This document shows, one piece after another, positions 1-8,159 of a stretch of 64,000 nucleotides of DNA. This stretch comes from Achromobacter sp. AONIH1. Lineage in GTDB: Bacteria; Pseudomonadota; Gammaproteobacteria; Burkholderiales; Burkholderiaceae_B. The notes under the pieces were generated by a model. It did not search any database and had not been told where the DNA came from. It saw only the letters and a list, made by a program, of their open reading frames with translations. The DNA is taken from the NCBI RefSeq assembly GCF_002902905.1, contig NZ_CP026124.1, positions 186,001-250,000 of the forward strand, read 5' to 3'. Positions within the stretch are counted from its first letter, which is position 1; each line of letters starts with the position of its first letter. Made by a program: the position numbers and the translations under genes.

Positions 1-1194
1 CCGGTCAGCACCTGGCTGGCCGGCCGCTGGGGCGCGCGCAGGCTCATGGCCGGATCCATGCTGGCGTTCGCGCTGGCGGTCTGGGCCTGCGGCCTGGCCG
101 GCACGTTCGGCCAGCTGATCGGCTGGCGCTTCGTCCAGGGCATGGCCGGCGGCCTGATGATTCCGGTGGGACAAGCCGCCGCCTTCAATCTGTTCCAGGG
201 ACCTGAGCGCGCCCGGATCTCCACGCTGGTCATGGCGGTGGCGCTGATCGCGCCCGCGCTCTCGCCGTGGCTGGGCGGGCTGATCGTGGATCATGGGTCC
301 TGGCGCTGGATCTTCCATTCGAACATTCCGCTGGCGCTGGCCGCCGCGGCGCTGGCCTGGGGCTGGGTGCGCGACACCCCGTCCGAGCGTCCGCCGCGTC
401 CGGACCTCAAGGGGCTGGCGCTGATCAGCATCGCGCTGGCCAGCCTGCTGACCGGCATGTCGCTCTATGGCGCCGGCCAGGACATGACGCCGGCCTGGAT
501 GTGCCTGGCGACGGGCGCGGCATCCGCCTTGGCGTATGTCGTCCACTATCGCGGATCGACCCATGCCATCGTGGAACTGAAGCTGCTCGGCAGTCCGCGC
601 CTGCGCCTGTCGGTCGCTATCTATCATGCCATTCCCGGCGTCTTCACCGGCGTGAACCTGCTCAACATTTTCTATCTGCAGGACGTGCTGGGCATGAGCG
701 CGCGGGCCACCGGCACGCTCATGATCGTCTACGCCTGCGGCGCCTTCGTGGCCATGATGGCCGGCGGCCGGTTGTACAACCGGGCCGGCATGCGGCCGTT
801 GTTCCTGGCCAGCATGGCGCTGCACAGCCTGGGCGTGGCCGCGCTGGCCGGCGTGACGGCCGCGACCGACACCTGGCTGCTGGTCGCCGCCTACGGCCTG
901 ATGGGACTGGGCGGCGGCATGGGCGCAAACACCGCGCAGACCACTGCGCTGCTGGACTTCGACGGCCGGCAGACGCATCAGGCCAGCGTCATCTGGAACA
1001 TCAACCGGCAAATGGCGTTCAGCGTCGGCGCGGCGTTCTTCCTGATGATCTTCAATTCCCTAGCCACCCACCTGGATGCCAGCCGGGCCTGTCACCTGAC
1101 GTTCGTGATCGCGTCGTTGATGGGACTGTTGCCCGCGCTGCAACTGGGATTCTTCAATACAGGAAAACGCCATCGTGCAGGACACAGCCATTGA
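1..1194 (+). CDS. MFS multidrug-type exporter, 5' end missing
   Basis: This is a major facilitator superfamily transporter of the DHA2 (EmrB/QacA-like) type, an inner-membrane proton-driven exporter. The frame is open from base 1, and its first codons read as the loop 2-3 motif (GRWGARR), so the gene starts upstream of the window and roughly the first two membrane segments are missing. The visible 397 residues hold many hydrophobic segments (for example around residues 20-70, 120-170, 200-300 and 330-380) and end in a short basic tail (GKRHRAGHSH). The methionine at base 46 is internal. The next gene starts inside this one, which implies co-transcription. The family is clear, but the substrate cannot be read from sequence. 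Confidence 0.85.
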   Translation, partial: PVSTWLAGRWGARRLMAGSMLAFALAVWACGLAGTFGQLIGWRFVQGMAGGLMIPVGQAAAFNLFQGPERARISTLVMAVALIAPALSPWLGGLIVDHGSWRWIFHSNIPLALAAAALAWGWVRDTPSERPPRPDLKGLALISIALASLLTGMSLYGAGQDMTPAWMCLATGAASALAYVVHYRGSTHAIVELKLLGSPRLRLSVAIYHAIPGVFTGVNLLNIFYLQDVLGMSARATGTLMIVYACGAFVAMMAGGRLYNRAGMRPLFLASMALHSLGVAALAGVTAATDTWLLVAAYGLMGLGGGMGANTAQTTALLDFDGRQTHQASVIWNINRQMAFSVGAAFFLMIFNSLATHLDASRACHLTFVIASLMGLLPALQLGFFNTGKRHRAGHSH

Positions 1195-1573
1195 ACTGGC
1201 CACGCGCAACATCCACCGGGTCCACGACCTGATCCATGCCATCTTCACCCACCCGACGGACTCGCAGGCCGCGCTGGACGCGCTGCTGCCCATGTTCACG
1301 CCCGGGTTCAGCATGGTCACCACGGCGGGCGATGTCGTCGCGCTGGGCCAGGTGACGCAGATGTTCAGGCTCTCTGCCGGCAAGCGTCCGGGACTGGAGA
1401 TCGCCGTGGCCGAGGTGCAGCCGGTCTGGCAGGATGAAACCGGCATCGCGATGCGCTACCGGGAAACCCATCGGCTGAATGGGGTGGAAACCTCGCGCCG
1501 CTCCGTCGTGATCATGCAGCGGGCGAGCCAGGGCTTGCTGTGGCACTATCTGCAGGAAACGGCCTTGCCTTGA
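1175..1573 (+). CDS. SnoaL/NTF2-like small protein
   Basis: The 132-residue product has the length and pattern of the NTF2/SnoaL fold: an N-terminal helical stretch (IHRVHDLIHAIF), a middle strand-rich part, and a C-terminal LLWHYLQE ending. Such proteins are small-molecule-binding or isomerase-like, and the function here is unknown. The start is GTG at 1175, overlapping the 3' end of the transporter gene by 20 bases, which suggests translational coupling and a role linked to the exporter. No catalytic residues can be assigned with confidence. It might equally be a DUF4440-type protein. Confidence 0.6.
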   Translation: MQDTAIELATRNIHRVHDLIHAIFTHPTDSQAALDALLPMFTPGFSMVTTAGDVVALGQVTQMFRLSAGKRPGLEIAVAEVQPVWQDETGIAMRYRETHRLNGVETSRRSVVIMQRASQGLLWHYLQETALP

Positions 1574-1725
1574 TCGCGCCTTCACGGCCAGCCTTGTCCA
1601 CCGCGTCATCGGGATCGGCGCGGCGGCCCTACCCGGCGCGGATGCAGCCGTCCGCCCGGCATGCCGCCCAGGCTTGAATTCGTCCGGGTATTCAAGCGAT
1701 GCAAGCTGATTCAGGCATCTGAAAA

Positions 1726-1962
1726 ATGAGCGAACTGAACGTGGAAATCGACCTGGCCAAATGCCTGACGCAGCACGGCTTTGTCCTGCACATGAACGAG
1801 ATATTCCAATTCCCGGGAGACTTCTGGAACGCCGTCAGCGTCGTCGACAGCGGCATGCAGGACCTGGGCTGGATTGCGGAGCGGCGCATCAACATCACGC
1901 TGGTCAATCTGAACAAGGCGAAAAAGAAACCCAACGACGGTCCGAATCATGGCCTGAAGTAG
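1726..1962 (+). CDS. Small hypothetical protein (weakly barstar-like)
   Basis: This is a 78-residue soluble protein without signal peptide or membrane segment. The central part has the order FP, aromatic, acidic DS, DLGW, then a hydrophobic strand (ITLVNLN). That is loosely reminiscent of barstar-type ribonuclease inhibitors, which carry an FP...NWDAL...DL.W core, but the NWDAL core is not intact and I do not assign the function. The tail is basic (KAKKKP). No strong ribosome binding site is visible upstream. The next open stretch encodes another small cytosolic protein family, so the two may be a cassette of small accessory proteins. Confidence 0.4.
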   Translation: MSELNVEIDLAKCLTQHGFVLHMNEIFQFPGDFWNAVSVVDSGMQDLGWIAERRINITLVNLNKAKKKPNDGPNHGLK

Positions 1963-2141
1963 GCCATGGATCGCTTTGACATGTACCAGCGATACTGGGA
2001 CCGCCCTGGCAGGCAGAAGTCATTTCATGTCGCGTGCCGCGACTGAACGGGACGCGCGGATAGGGGAATCGGGCCGCGCCTGCTGCGCAGGCATCCTGGG
2101 CAGCGCAAACAGATCAACCAATCAACGAACATCACCAACAG

Positions 2142-2408
2142 AAATGGATCTGGGTTTTCACCGGCGAATCAGCCCAATTCTGCTCCGCGGTCTTTGACGA
2201 TAAGGCGCTCGCCGAGGAATGGATCAGAAGCCAGTCCGTGTCGGGCGTGCTGACGAGAATGCCGCTTAACCTGAGCGCCTATGACTGGGCAACGGGCGCC
2301 GGACACTTCGTGCCCAGGTGGGACGAACAGAAGACGCCGAGGTTCATACAGCGGTTCAGCTGCGCGTCGCTGGAGCATGGGCACTATGTGGATGGGATGC
2401 AAGGCTGA
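2142..2408 (+). pseudogene. DUF7710-like small protein with no usable start codon
   Basis: The frame starting at the AAA codon at 2142 reads as a recognisable small family: KWIWVFTGE at the start, then AVF..KALAEEWI, SGVLTR.PLN, YDWA and a C-terminal HGHYVDG. It ends at TGA 2406-2408. From memory this is the DUF7710 family, whose members normally begin with Met directly before KWVWVFTGE. Here the preceding codon is CAG. The frame stays open back to about 2064 but contains no ATG, GTG or TTG. Either the start codon has been lost or translation uses a non-standard start. The rest of the protein looks undamaged (88 codons). The function of the family is unknown. Confidence 0.55.
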
Positions 2409-2728
2409 GTGTTCGCCAGGGAAACCATCGATTATTCGCTGCGCAAGACGCTCGATGCCCTGATGGCGTGGATAGGCCTCGCGAGCCGAGGCCGATTCCA
2501 GATCGCCGCCGGCCAATTCCGCCACTATCTCTCAGCCTCCAATCGCGCTTCCGGGCCACCAAAGAAGCCCTGAGCTATTGGGCTGGTGTTTTCAATACCA
2601 ATCACACATTGGCGCACGAATGTTATCTCGTGCTTGAATGCGGTCTCTATATTTCACAAGATTATTCACTGCCCGCAAGAAAATCGTCTTTTATCGTCAG
2701 CTCGTTCGTTTCCTCTTGGAGAATACGC
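2409..2728. other. Noncoding gap before the HAF-repeat gene
   Basis: About 320 bases with lower GC than the flanks. Frames that run through it are extensions of neighbouring frames without their own start signals. I see no clear RNA gene, terminator or repeat here. The promoter of the downstream secreted protein is presumably in the AT-richer part after 2580. Confidence 0.4.
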
Positions 2729-3940
2729 ATGACTGCTTCGGTTTCTTGTTTTTCTTTGATTATCTCCGGCAGCCTGCTTCTTACCATTCCCGTGGCTCAG
2801 GCGGGGCCCATGCAGGATATAGGCGCGTCCTCGGGCCCGCAGTGCGTAGGCCTGAATGTCAACGATTCCGGATATGTAGTGGGCATCTGCTCCGAATCGA
2901 ACGGGTCGGCATCGGGCTTTGTCGCGCAGGCGGCTGGCAATGCCGTGGATCTGGCGCATCTGGTCGCAGGTCGCAATTGCGCGGCAGGCGCCATCACCAA
3001 TGTGGGCCGCATCCTCGGCCGTTGCTTTAACAGCAATTCGCTGTACACGGGTGTCGTCTGGAATGCCACGGCCCCCACGTCTGTACAGGCTTTGCAGGCG
3101 TTGGTTGGCGGTGTTCGCACCAAAGTCACCGCCTTGAGCCAGAGCGGCGCCATTGCGGGGGTCAGTGTCAGCGCAGACAACACCGCGCTGCCCGTGATGT
3201 GGCGCAATAACGAGACGACCGCCCGTTCGTTGCCTGCAGGGTTGTTGGGGCTGGTTGCCACGAACTGCATGCCGGCCGACATTGATGATTATTCCGAAAA
3301 TTCCACGATGCCCAGCATCGTCGGCAACTGCCCAGGCAGCAATGGCCGACCCCAGCCTGTGCTCTGGTCACCGGGGTTGTTGGGCGCCTATGCGTCCGCT
3401 GCGCTGCCCTTGCCCGCCGATGCGCTGTATTGCCGTGCCGGCCAGTTAGTAAACGCGCGCATCCTGGGCCAGTGCGATTTTGGCGCACAAGGCGGCCACG
3501 CAGTGCTGTGGAACAATCCGACCTCTGCGCCCATGGTGCTGACCACCGGCGCCCAGCGCAGCGTTGCCATGAAGTTGAACTCCCATGGTCAGGTCATAGG
3601 CAAGTACGCCAACACCAATGGGGATTCAATTCCTTTTTATTGGGATAGCACGACAAATATCCGCACGGATATTCCCGCGCCGATCGGCGGCCTGCATCCC
3701 TCGGTGACGGATATCGGCAACAATGGCAACGTCATCGGTTCCAGCGAAATGAACGATGGTACCCGCCATGCCTTCAAATGGACCCTTGGTGGCGGTTCGG
3801 TGGACTTGGGCACGCTGCCAGGGGGCAAGAACAGCGGAGCCATCGCACTCAGCCAGGACGGATGCTATCTGGCAGGCGGCAGCGAAACGGGCTCAGGGCA
3901 GGATTTACACGCAATCGTGCAGAACCTCTGCACACCGTAA
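2729..3940 (+). CDS. Secreted HAF-repeat protein
   Basis: The 403-residue product starts with a typical signal peptide of about 24 residues ending PVAQA, so it is exported. The mature part consists of imperfect repeats of the HAF family: segments with HAF.W plus DLGTLPGG and a following 'SGAIALSQDG..AGGS' unit near the C-terminus, and similar G-rich 'NSHGQVIG', 'GNNGNVIG' units before it. HAF repeats occur in extracellular or surface proteins of uncertain function. ATG 2729 is chosen because it starts the signal peptide and has a TTGGAGA ribosome binding site, although the frame is open far upstream. GC is lower than in the ICE genes. Confidence 0.65.
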   Translation: MTASVSCFSLIISGSLLLTIPVAQAGPMQDIGASSGPQCVGLNVNDSGYVVGICSESNGSASGFVAQAAGNAVDLAHLVAGRNCAAGAITNVGRILGRCFNSNSLYTGVVWNATAPTSVQALQALVGGVRTKVTALSQSGAIAGVSVSADNTALPVMWRNNETTARSLPAGLLGLVATNCMPADIDDYSENSTMPSIVGNCPGSNGRPQPVLWSPGLLGAYASAALPLPADALYCRAGQLVNARILGQCDFGAQGGHAVLWNNPTSAPMVLTTGAQRSVAMKLNSHGQVIGKYANTNGDSIPFYWDSTTNIRTDIPAPIGGLHPSVTDIGNNGNVIGSSEMNDGTRHAFKWTLGGGSVDLGTLPGGKNSGAIALSQDGCYLAGGSETGSGQDLHAIVQNLCTP

Positions 3941-3983
3941 TTGCATGAACCACCTTTTGTTCCAACCGCAAATGGAGCATCTT

Positions 3984-4286
3984 ATGAACCCATCAGGTTT
4001 CCCTGGTCGCCGCTCAATTCACAAGTCCGTCTGTTGCTTCTTCTTGTTTCTCTTGTCGATGAGCACTTACGTTCAAAGTCATGCACAGGGCTCGAAGGAC
4101 GATTTGGTTGGAAAATATCTGCAACTTGGCAAGGACGTGGCTCGCAATAGTGGTGCGTGGTTGGAGCGGGCAAACGGTGATGACCTGTCTGAAGAGGACA
4201 TTGACGAGATGATCACCGACGTTGACTCCGACGGAAGTCCTCCGATAACTGCCGAGGAATTCCGCCGGATCATGTCAGAGGAATAG
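3984..4286 (+). CDS. Small secreted EF-hand-like protein
   Basis: A 100-residue protein with an N-terminal hydrophobic export signal (CCFFLFLLSM) and a probable cleavage near SHA-QG. The C-terminal third is acidic and has DVDSDG followed by an I and EEF. That is an EF-hand calcium loop pattern with about two extra residues (PP) after the glycine. The ATG at 3984 is preferred over ATG 3972 because GGAG lies 6-9 bases before it. It follows the HAF-repeat gene by 43 bases on the same strand, so the two exported proteins may be co-transcribed. Calcium binding is an inference. Confidence 0.5.
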   Translation: MNPSGFPGRRSIHKSVCCFFLFLLSMSTYVQSHAQGSKDDLVGKYLQLGKDVARNSGAWLERANGDDLSEEDIDEMITDVDSDGSPPITAEEFRRIMSEE

Positions 4287-4725
4287 GATATCCAAACGGC
4301 TCCCACTGGCGTTCTCCCAAAAAACGGGGGTGACGCCATCACTCATCCCTGTCGCCGTCCTCGCTCGCCCATTGACTGGGGTGGTGTTTACGGGACGGAG
4401 GTCATATCGAGCCAAAGCGAGACTGCGATGACAACAATCCATGTGATACGCCGAAGACCGCATTTAGAGGCCAAAAGGCGTGCCTAATTATGGGGAGGCT
4501 GTGGGCAGATATCACTGATTGCCAGCGAAGCCCACACGAGAAATTTCCCATAACGTCAAAAACTTGGGAAACCTCTCAGAATCACAAGTTAGATGTGATG
4601 TTCAAAATAAGCGGGCGACGGGAATCGAATCCTGCACATAGCCTATTGATTCATACTTGCTTATCCCTGCCCACAGAGCAGCGATGGACTCGATTCCGTA
4701 CCATTTGACATCTGGTGGTGAGTTC
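4287..4725. other. Intergenic stretch before hipBA
   Basis: No credible coding frame. It holds one tRNA-Gly-3'-end-like sequence (4611-4632, listed separately). The rest shows no recognisable RNA or repeat. Confidence 0.4.
4611..4632 (-). other. Degenerate tRNA-Gly 3' end (attachment-site-like)
   Basis: Read on the minus strand, this stretch resembles the T-loop and acceptor end of tRNA-Gly: GATTCGATTCCC followed by GTCGCCCGCT. The expected CCA is not kept, and no D arm or anticodon arm is found. The 3' end of tRNA-Gly is the known target of ICEclc-type integrases. A second related sequence lies at 6833-6850 in the same orientation. I read it as an old distal attachment site, but chance similarity is possible. 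Confidence 0.35.
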
Positions 4726-4754
4726 TTGCTACAGGCTATTAATTTCCCTATTAT
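4726..4754 (+). promoter_or_regulatory. Predicted hipBA promoter
   Basis: A -35-like TTGCTA (4726-4731) and a -10-like TATTAT (4749-4754) are separated by 17 bases. The -10 box overlaps the left arm of the palindrome at 4751-4782, as expected for an autorepressed promoter. Confidence 0.5.
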
Positions 4755-4782
4755 GGACAAAATTTGATTTTTTTGTCCATAA
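4751..4782. promoter_or_regulatory. Perfect 12-bp inverted repeat, probable HipB operator
   Basis: The arms TTATGGACAAAA (4751-4762) and TTTTGTCCATAA (4771-4782) are exact inverted repeats around 8 bases. It sits 8 bases before hipB and over the predicted -10 box. HipB-type antitoxins autoregulate through palindromes of this kind. Confidence 0.65.
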
Positions 4783-4790
4783 TAGAAAAC

Positions 4791-5147
4791 ATGCCTCGCA
4801 AACCACCTGTTGTCTTTCCCCAAGAGCAGCGCCTGCTCTCCGAGCTGGGTGAACGGCTGCGTCTTGCGCGCAAGAGGCGCAAGCTGAGCAGCGCGGTAGT
4901 GGCACAACGTGCGGGGATTTCCAGGACCACCGTGTACAAGGTCGAGGCAGGCGCCCCGGGCGCGACCCTGGGCACCTATGTCAGGGTACTGGCTGTACTG
5001 GGCCTTGAAGGCGATCTCAATCTGCTGGCTGCCGACGACCGGATCGGGCGCAAATTGCAGGATCTGGCGTTGGAGCCATCACCCGATGCCAGGCGCCGAA
5101 AGGTCGCTAGCCCTTCGTCGGCCCGGAACCGCGAGGGGTCTGAATGA
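4791..5147 (+). CDS. hipB: HipB-like antitoxin (Xre-family HTH)
   Basis: A 118-residue DNA-binding protein with an Xre-type helix-turn-helix at residues about 20-75 (LGERLRLARKRRKLS...AGISRTTVYKVEAG). It is encoded directly before a HipA kinase and overlaps it by 4 bases (ATGA), the normal antitoxin-toxin arrangement. HipB neutralises HipA and represses the operon. I start it at ATG 4791 (MPRKPP) rather than at the ATG at 4764, because the latter lies inside the palindromic operator. The C-terminal 40 residues are basic and probably disordered. Confidence 0.8.
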   Translation: MPRKPPVVFPQEQRLLSELGERLRLARKRRKLSSAVVAQRAGISRTTVYKVEAGAPGATLGTYVRVLAVLGLEGDLNLLAADDRIGRKLQDLALEPSPDARRRKVASPSSARNREGSE

Positions 5148-6415
5148 GCAAGCAGCAGGACAGCGCCCTGGAAGTCTGGCTGGACGATGACCTCGGCCCT
5201 CCATGTCTGGTCGGCACGCTGGCTCATGACCGTGGCCAGATCCGCTTTCACTACGAACGGGACTGGCTCAAAGACCCTCGCGCCTTTGCGCTGGACCCCG
5301 GCCTCTCCCTGGACGAGCACCCCTTCTTTCCGAAGCCGGAACTGGGCAACTTCGGGATCTTCCTGGACTCATCGCCTGACCGCTGGGGCCAAACGCTAAT
5401 GAAGCGCCGTGAGGCATTGCTGGCCAAGGACGAGAAGCGGCCGCCCCGCACGCTCTACGCCTGGGACTTCCTGGTTGGTGTGCAGGACCAGACCCGCCAG
5501 GGCGCATTGCGCTTTCGTCGGCCGGGCACGGAAACCTTCCTTGGTGACGAGAAGATGGCGGCTCCGCCAGTGACGACCTTGCGCGAACTGGAAGCGGTGG
5601 CCTATCAGCTCAGCAACCGGCGCATCGACGACCTCGATGCCCTGCGCAGGTGGCTGGCGGTACTTGTCGCGCCGGGTGCCTCGTTGGGCGGGGCCAGGCC
5701 AAAGGCCAACTTCACCGAAGCCGACAGCTCGCTCTGGATCGCCAAGTTCCCCGCCCGTGATGACGACCGGGACGTTGGAGCCTGGGAGTACGTTGCTCAT
5801 CAACTGGCCCGGAAGGCTGGCGTGGATGTGCCCCCCGCAAGACTGATCAGGCTGGGCAACGACTTCCACACCTTCTGCGTGCAAAGGTTCGATCGCACAC
5901 ATGGCGCCCGGCGCTTCTACGCCTCGGCGATGACGCTGCTGCGCAAGACGCAGAGCGAGGGCACGAGCTACCTGGAACTGGCGCAGTTCATCCGGGCCCA
6001 GGGCGATGCGGAACATGCAGACGCAGACCTGGCACAACTTTTCCGTCGCGTGGCATTCAACGTCGCGATCGGCAACCGAGACGATCACCTGCGCAACCAC
6101 GGCTTCGTGCTTGGCAAGACAGGGTGGCGCCTCGCGCCAGCGTTTGACGTCAACCCGAACATCGACAAAGCGGAGCATGTCCTGAACATCGACGACGTCG
6201 ACAATCGGCCGAATCTGCAGATGGTTCTCGGCACGGCGGCGTTCTACGGACTTGGCGACGGCCCTGCCCGGCAGGTGGTGGAGGAAGTGGCGGCAGCGGT
6301 CGATGTGTGGCAGGAAGCAGCGCGCAGGGCTGGTATTGCAGGGGCCGATATTGCTCTGACGGCGGGAGCTTTCGTGGCCCATGCAGAGTTTCGTGCAGTC
6401 GCACGTCGCGACTGA
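5144..6415 (+). CDS. hipA: HipA-type serine/threonine kinase toxin
   Basis: This 423-residue protein matches the length and layout of HipA. In Escherichia coli HipA phosphorylates glutamyl-tRNA synthetase and causes growth arrest and persistence. A glycine-rich ATP loop is seen at about 178-187 (GASLGGARPK), the ATP lysine region at IAKFP (about 199-203), the catalytic loop GNRDDHLRN at 310-318 with Asp313 and Asn318, and a metal-binding Asp335 in AFDV. All key residues appear present, so the kinase is probably active. It is coupled to hipB by an ATGA overlap. The pair lies between two tRNA-Gly-like att remnants, so it is probably cargo of a decayed island. Confidence 0.85.
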   Translation: MSKQQDSALEVWLDDDLGPPCLVGTLAHDRGQIRFHYERDWLKDPRAFALDPGLSLDEHPFFPKPELGNFGIFLDSSPDRWGQTLMKRREALLAKDEKRPPRTLYAWDFLVGVQDQTRQGALRFRRPGTETFLGDEKMAAPPVTTLRELEAVAYQLSNRRIDDLDALRRWLAVLVAPGASLGGARPKANFTEADSSLWIAKFPARDDDRDVGAWEYVAHQLARKAGVDVPPARLIRLGNDFHTFCVQRFDRTHGARRFYASAMTLLRKTQSEGTSYLELAQFIRAQGDAEHADADLAQLFRRVAFNVAIGNRDDHLRNHGFVLGKTGWRLAPAFDVNPNIDKAEHVLNIDDVDNRPNLQMVLGTAAFYGLGDGPARQVVEEVAAAVDVWQEAARRAGIAGADIALTAGAFVAHAEFRAVARRD

Positions 6416-6444
6416 AACTTTTCCACGTCAGCGTTCAACATCGC

Positions 6445-6600
6445 CGTCATCATCTGGGCGCCCCCGCCCCAACGAAAGCGAAAATGCCAAGCCTTGCGGC
6501 CGTGTACGGGGATCAGCAAGGAGAGACCGAGGTCATCGGCCAGCGTGCGCTTCTTGGCGGTGGGCAGTGCCTTGCGGCATGCAAATTCGGAAAGTGCCAT
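6445..6600 (-). pseudogene. N-terminal fragment of a P4-type tyrosine integrase
   Basis: On the minus strand from ATG 6600 the first ~52 codons read like the N-terminal arm-binding domain of P4-type phage and island integrases: MALSEFACRKALPTAKKR, then LADDLGLSLLI, GRKAWHFRFR and WGGGAQM. After that the similarity ends and the frame runs into the 3' part of hipA, so the catalytic domain is missing. Its start lies ~230 bases from the att-like sequence at 6833-6850, and both read on the minus strand. That is the usual tRNA-att-int order of such islands. It is therefore taken as the remnant integrase of an element beside the ICE. Confidence 0.65.
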
Positions 6601-7018
6601 GGTTCCAACTCCAGTGAGTTGGTGCGAGCTTGGCGTCCTCGCTTGCGCTATCCCATCAACAATCCGGATCCGCCGCAACCGTATTCCGATCTACACATGA
6701 ATCTACACATTCGACGGCGCTTGCGGTGGATTTCCATGGATGCCAGTGGACGCTAGATTTTGGAATACCTTCCCAAAATCAACCACTTACAACGCTCGTT
6801 GGACGAGCCTGGAGTTCCTTGGATGATGATGCTGGAGCGGGTGATGGGAACATCATCGTGTTCCCAACTCGTTGATTGATAACGAGTTTTCCGCACTCGG
6901 CGAACCGAGATGGACATAATTATGGACTGAAAACCACGCTTGGTCAACGCGCGCTCCGAGCAAGTCCAGTGCGAGCCATGGACAGCCAGCAGTAGCCAAT
7001 GTACCCGAGCGCTCAACG
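6601..7018. other. Noncoding att-proximal region
   Basis: About 420 bases without a credible gene. It contains the att-like sequence at 6833-6850, followed by a small hairpin (GGGAACA/TGTTCCC around 6846-6864). No full tRNA can be built around the att core. This is probably the ICE-to-flank junction. Confidence 0.4.
6833..6850 (-). other. tRNA-Gly 3'-end-like att core, probable ICE boundary
   Basis: The 18 bases read on the minus strand as TTCCCATCACCCGCTCCA. This differs at two positions from the 18-bp core I recall for ICEclc-type elements (TTCCCTTCGCCCGCTCCA), and it includes the CCA end. The ICE lies to its right and an integrase fragment to its left. The orientation fits an attR of the ICE whose int end is beyond the right edge of the window. 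Confidence 0.5.
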
Positions 7019-7927
7019 TCACGAGGCCGGTTCATCTCCCTTTGGCAGGAACTCCTCGCGGGCGCGCTGCAGAAACCGCTTCATGGGCTCAGAGGGTTCG
7101 GCGCTGCGGCGCAGCAGGTAGGTAGACAGCATGGGCGGCGTGCCGGCCAAGGGGCGAACGGTTATGTCGGGGCGGTTCAGGGTCTGCACCTGCGAGGCAA
7201 TGGCGAAACCTAGGCCATAACCGGCACCGACCAGAGTCAGCATCACGCCTAGGCTCGTCACCTGATCTACCAGCTTGAGCGGCTTGGACGCACCTTGAAG
7301 CACCGCCTGGATCTGGTGGTGGCAGCCCGATCCCGCGTCCGGATGGCACAGTACCAACGGAAACTTCAAGGCTTCATCCAATGGCACTTCCGCGTGCGCC
7401 AACAAGGGGTGGCGCACGGGCACGATCACCGACAGAGGATCGGTCCACACGGGCTCGGCGACAAGGCCTTCGCTCACCGCGTCCGACAGCGCAAAGCCGA
7501 TGTCCAGCAGATCGTTGTGCAGGCCCTTGAGCTGCTGCGCGAAAGGCAGCTCGAAGACGCGAATCTCCAGTTCGGGCTCTTCCTCGCGGCTGCGCGCCAG
7601 CAAGGTGGCAATGTGGGGCTGCGCCAAGCTGTCGCAGATGGCGATGCGCAGATAACCCTGATAGCCCTGCGCCGCCGCCTTTGCGGCACTCACCGCCTGC
7701 TCCACGGTGGCCAGCACACGCCGGCACTCACCGAGGAACACTTGACCGGCCCAGGTCAGTCGCGTCTGGTGCGCGCTGCGGTCGAACAACTGCACGCCGA
7801 GCGTGGCTTCGAGATTGCGCATTGCGCGCGACACAGGCGATTGTTCTACGCCAAGGCGCTCGGCCGCTCGCGCGAAATGCAGTTCTTCCGCGACCGCAAC
7901 GAAATAGCGCAGTAGTCTGAGTTCCAA
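7019..7927 (-). CDS. LysR-family transcriptional regulator
   Basis: A LysR regulator with an N-terminal winged helix (LRLLRYFVAVAEELHFARAAERL, residues about 2-60) and a two-lobed ligand-binding domain. The frame is open further upstream, but TTG 7927 is chosen: it is preceded at 6 bases by a perfect AGGAGG and gives 302 residues, the usual family length starting (M)ELRLLRYF. It shares much of its domain pattern with the LysR at 25,713. The two stand on either side of the stress-tolerance cluster, reading on opposite strands. LysR proteins usually control a neighbouring or divergent gene with a small aromatic or acidic effector, and the effector is unknown here. Confidence 0.8.
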   Translation of the reverse strand: MELRLLRYFVAVAEELHFARAAERLGVEQSPVSRAMRNLEATLGVQLFDRSAHQTRLTWAGQVFLGECRRVLATVEQAVSAAKAAAQGYQGYLRIAICDSLAQPHIATLLARSREEEPELEIRVFELPFAQQLKGLHNDLLDIGFALSDAVSEGLVAEPVWTDPLSVIVPVRHPLLAHAEVPLDEALKFPLVLCHPDAGSGCHHQIQAVLQGASKPLKLVDQVTSLGVMLTLVGAGYGLGFAIASQVQTLNRPDITVRPLAGTPPMLSTYLLRRSAEPSEPMKRFLQRAREEFLPKGDEPAS

Positions 7928-8159
7928 TGCGGCCTCCTGTTTGCCTCGTTCCTGGCCTGCGTCCACCTCATGCGGATTGCGCCTCGCTTTCTCCTTCGAT
8001 GATTGGCAAGAGGTTCCGGCGTTGCATGCTTGCCTATTCGGATAGGCAGATCGCATCCGAAAATTACGGAGGTTGAGGCGGAACGCTACCTGGCCGAAGA
8101 CCTGAGAACCTCAATCACCGCGACGCTGCACTACCGCCTGATCCACAGGTTCAGTTCAA

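Noticed and set aside
1726..1962. Barstar annotation for the 78-residue protein
   Set aside because: FP and DLGW spacing is suggestive, but the NWDAL core is degenerate; left as hypothetical.
1965..2045. 26-codon frame MDRFDMYQRYWDRPG...
   Set aside because: Very short, no ribosome binding site and no family; possibly a fragment but not supportable.
4611..4700. A complete tRNA-Gly gene
   Set aside because: Only the T-loop and acceptor 3' half match; no anticodon or D arm can be folded and CCA is replaced.
6244..6444. Continuation of the integrase frame into hipA
   Set aside because: Similarity to integrases ends near residue 52; the rest is opposite the hipA 3' end, which has clear kinase residues.
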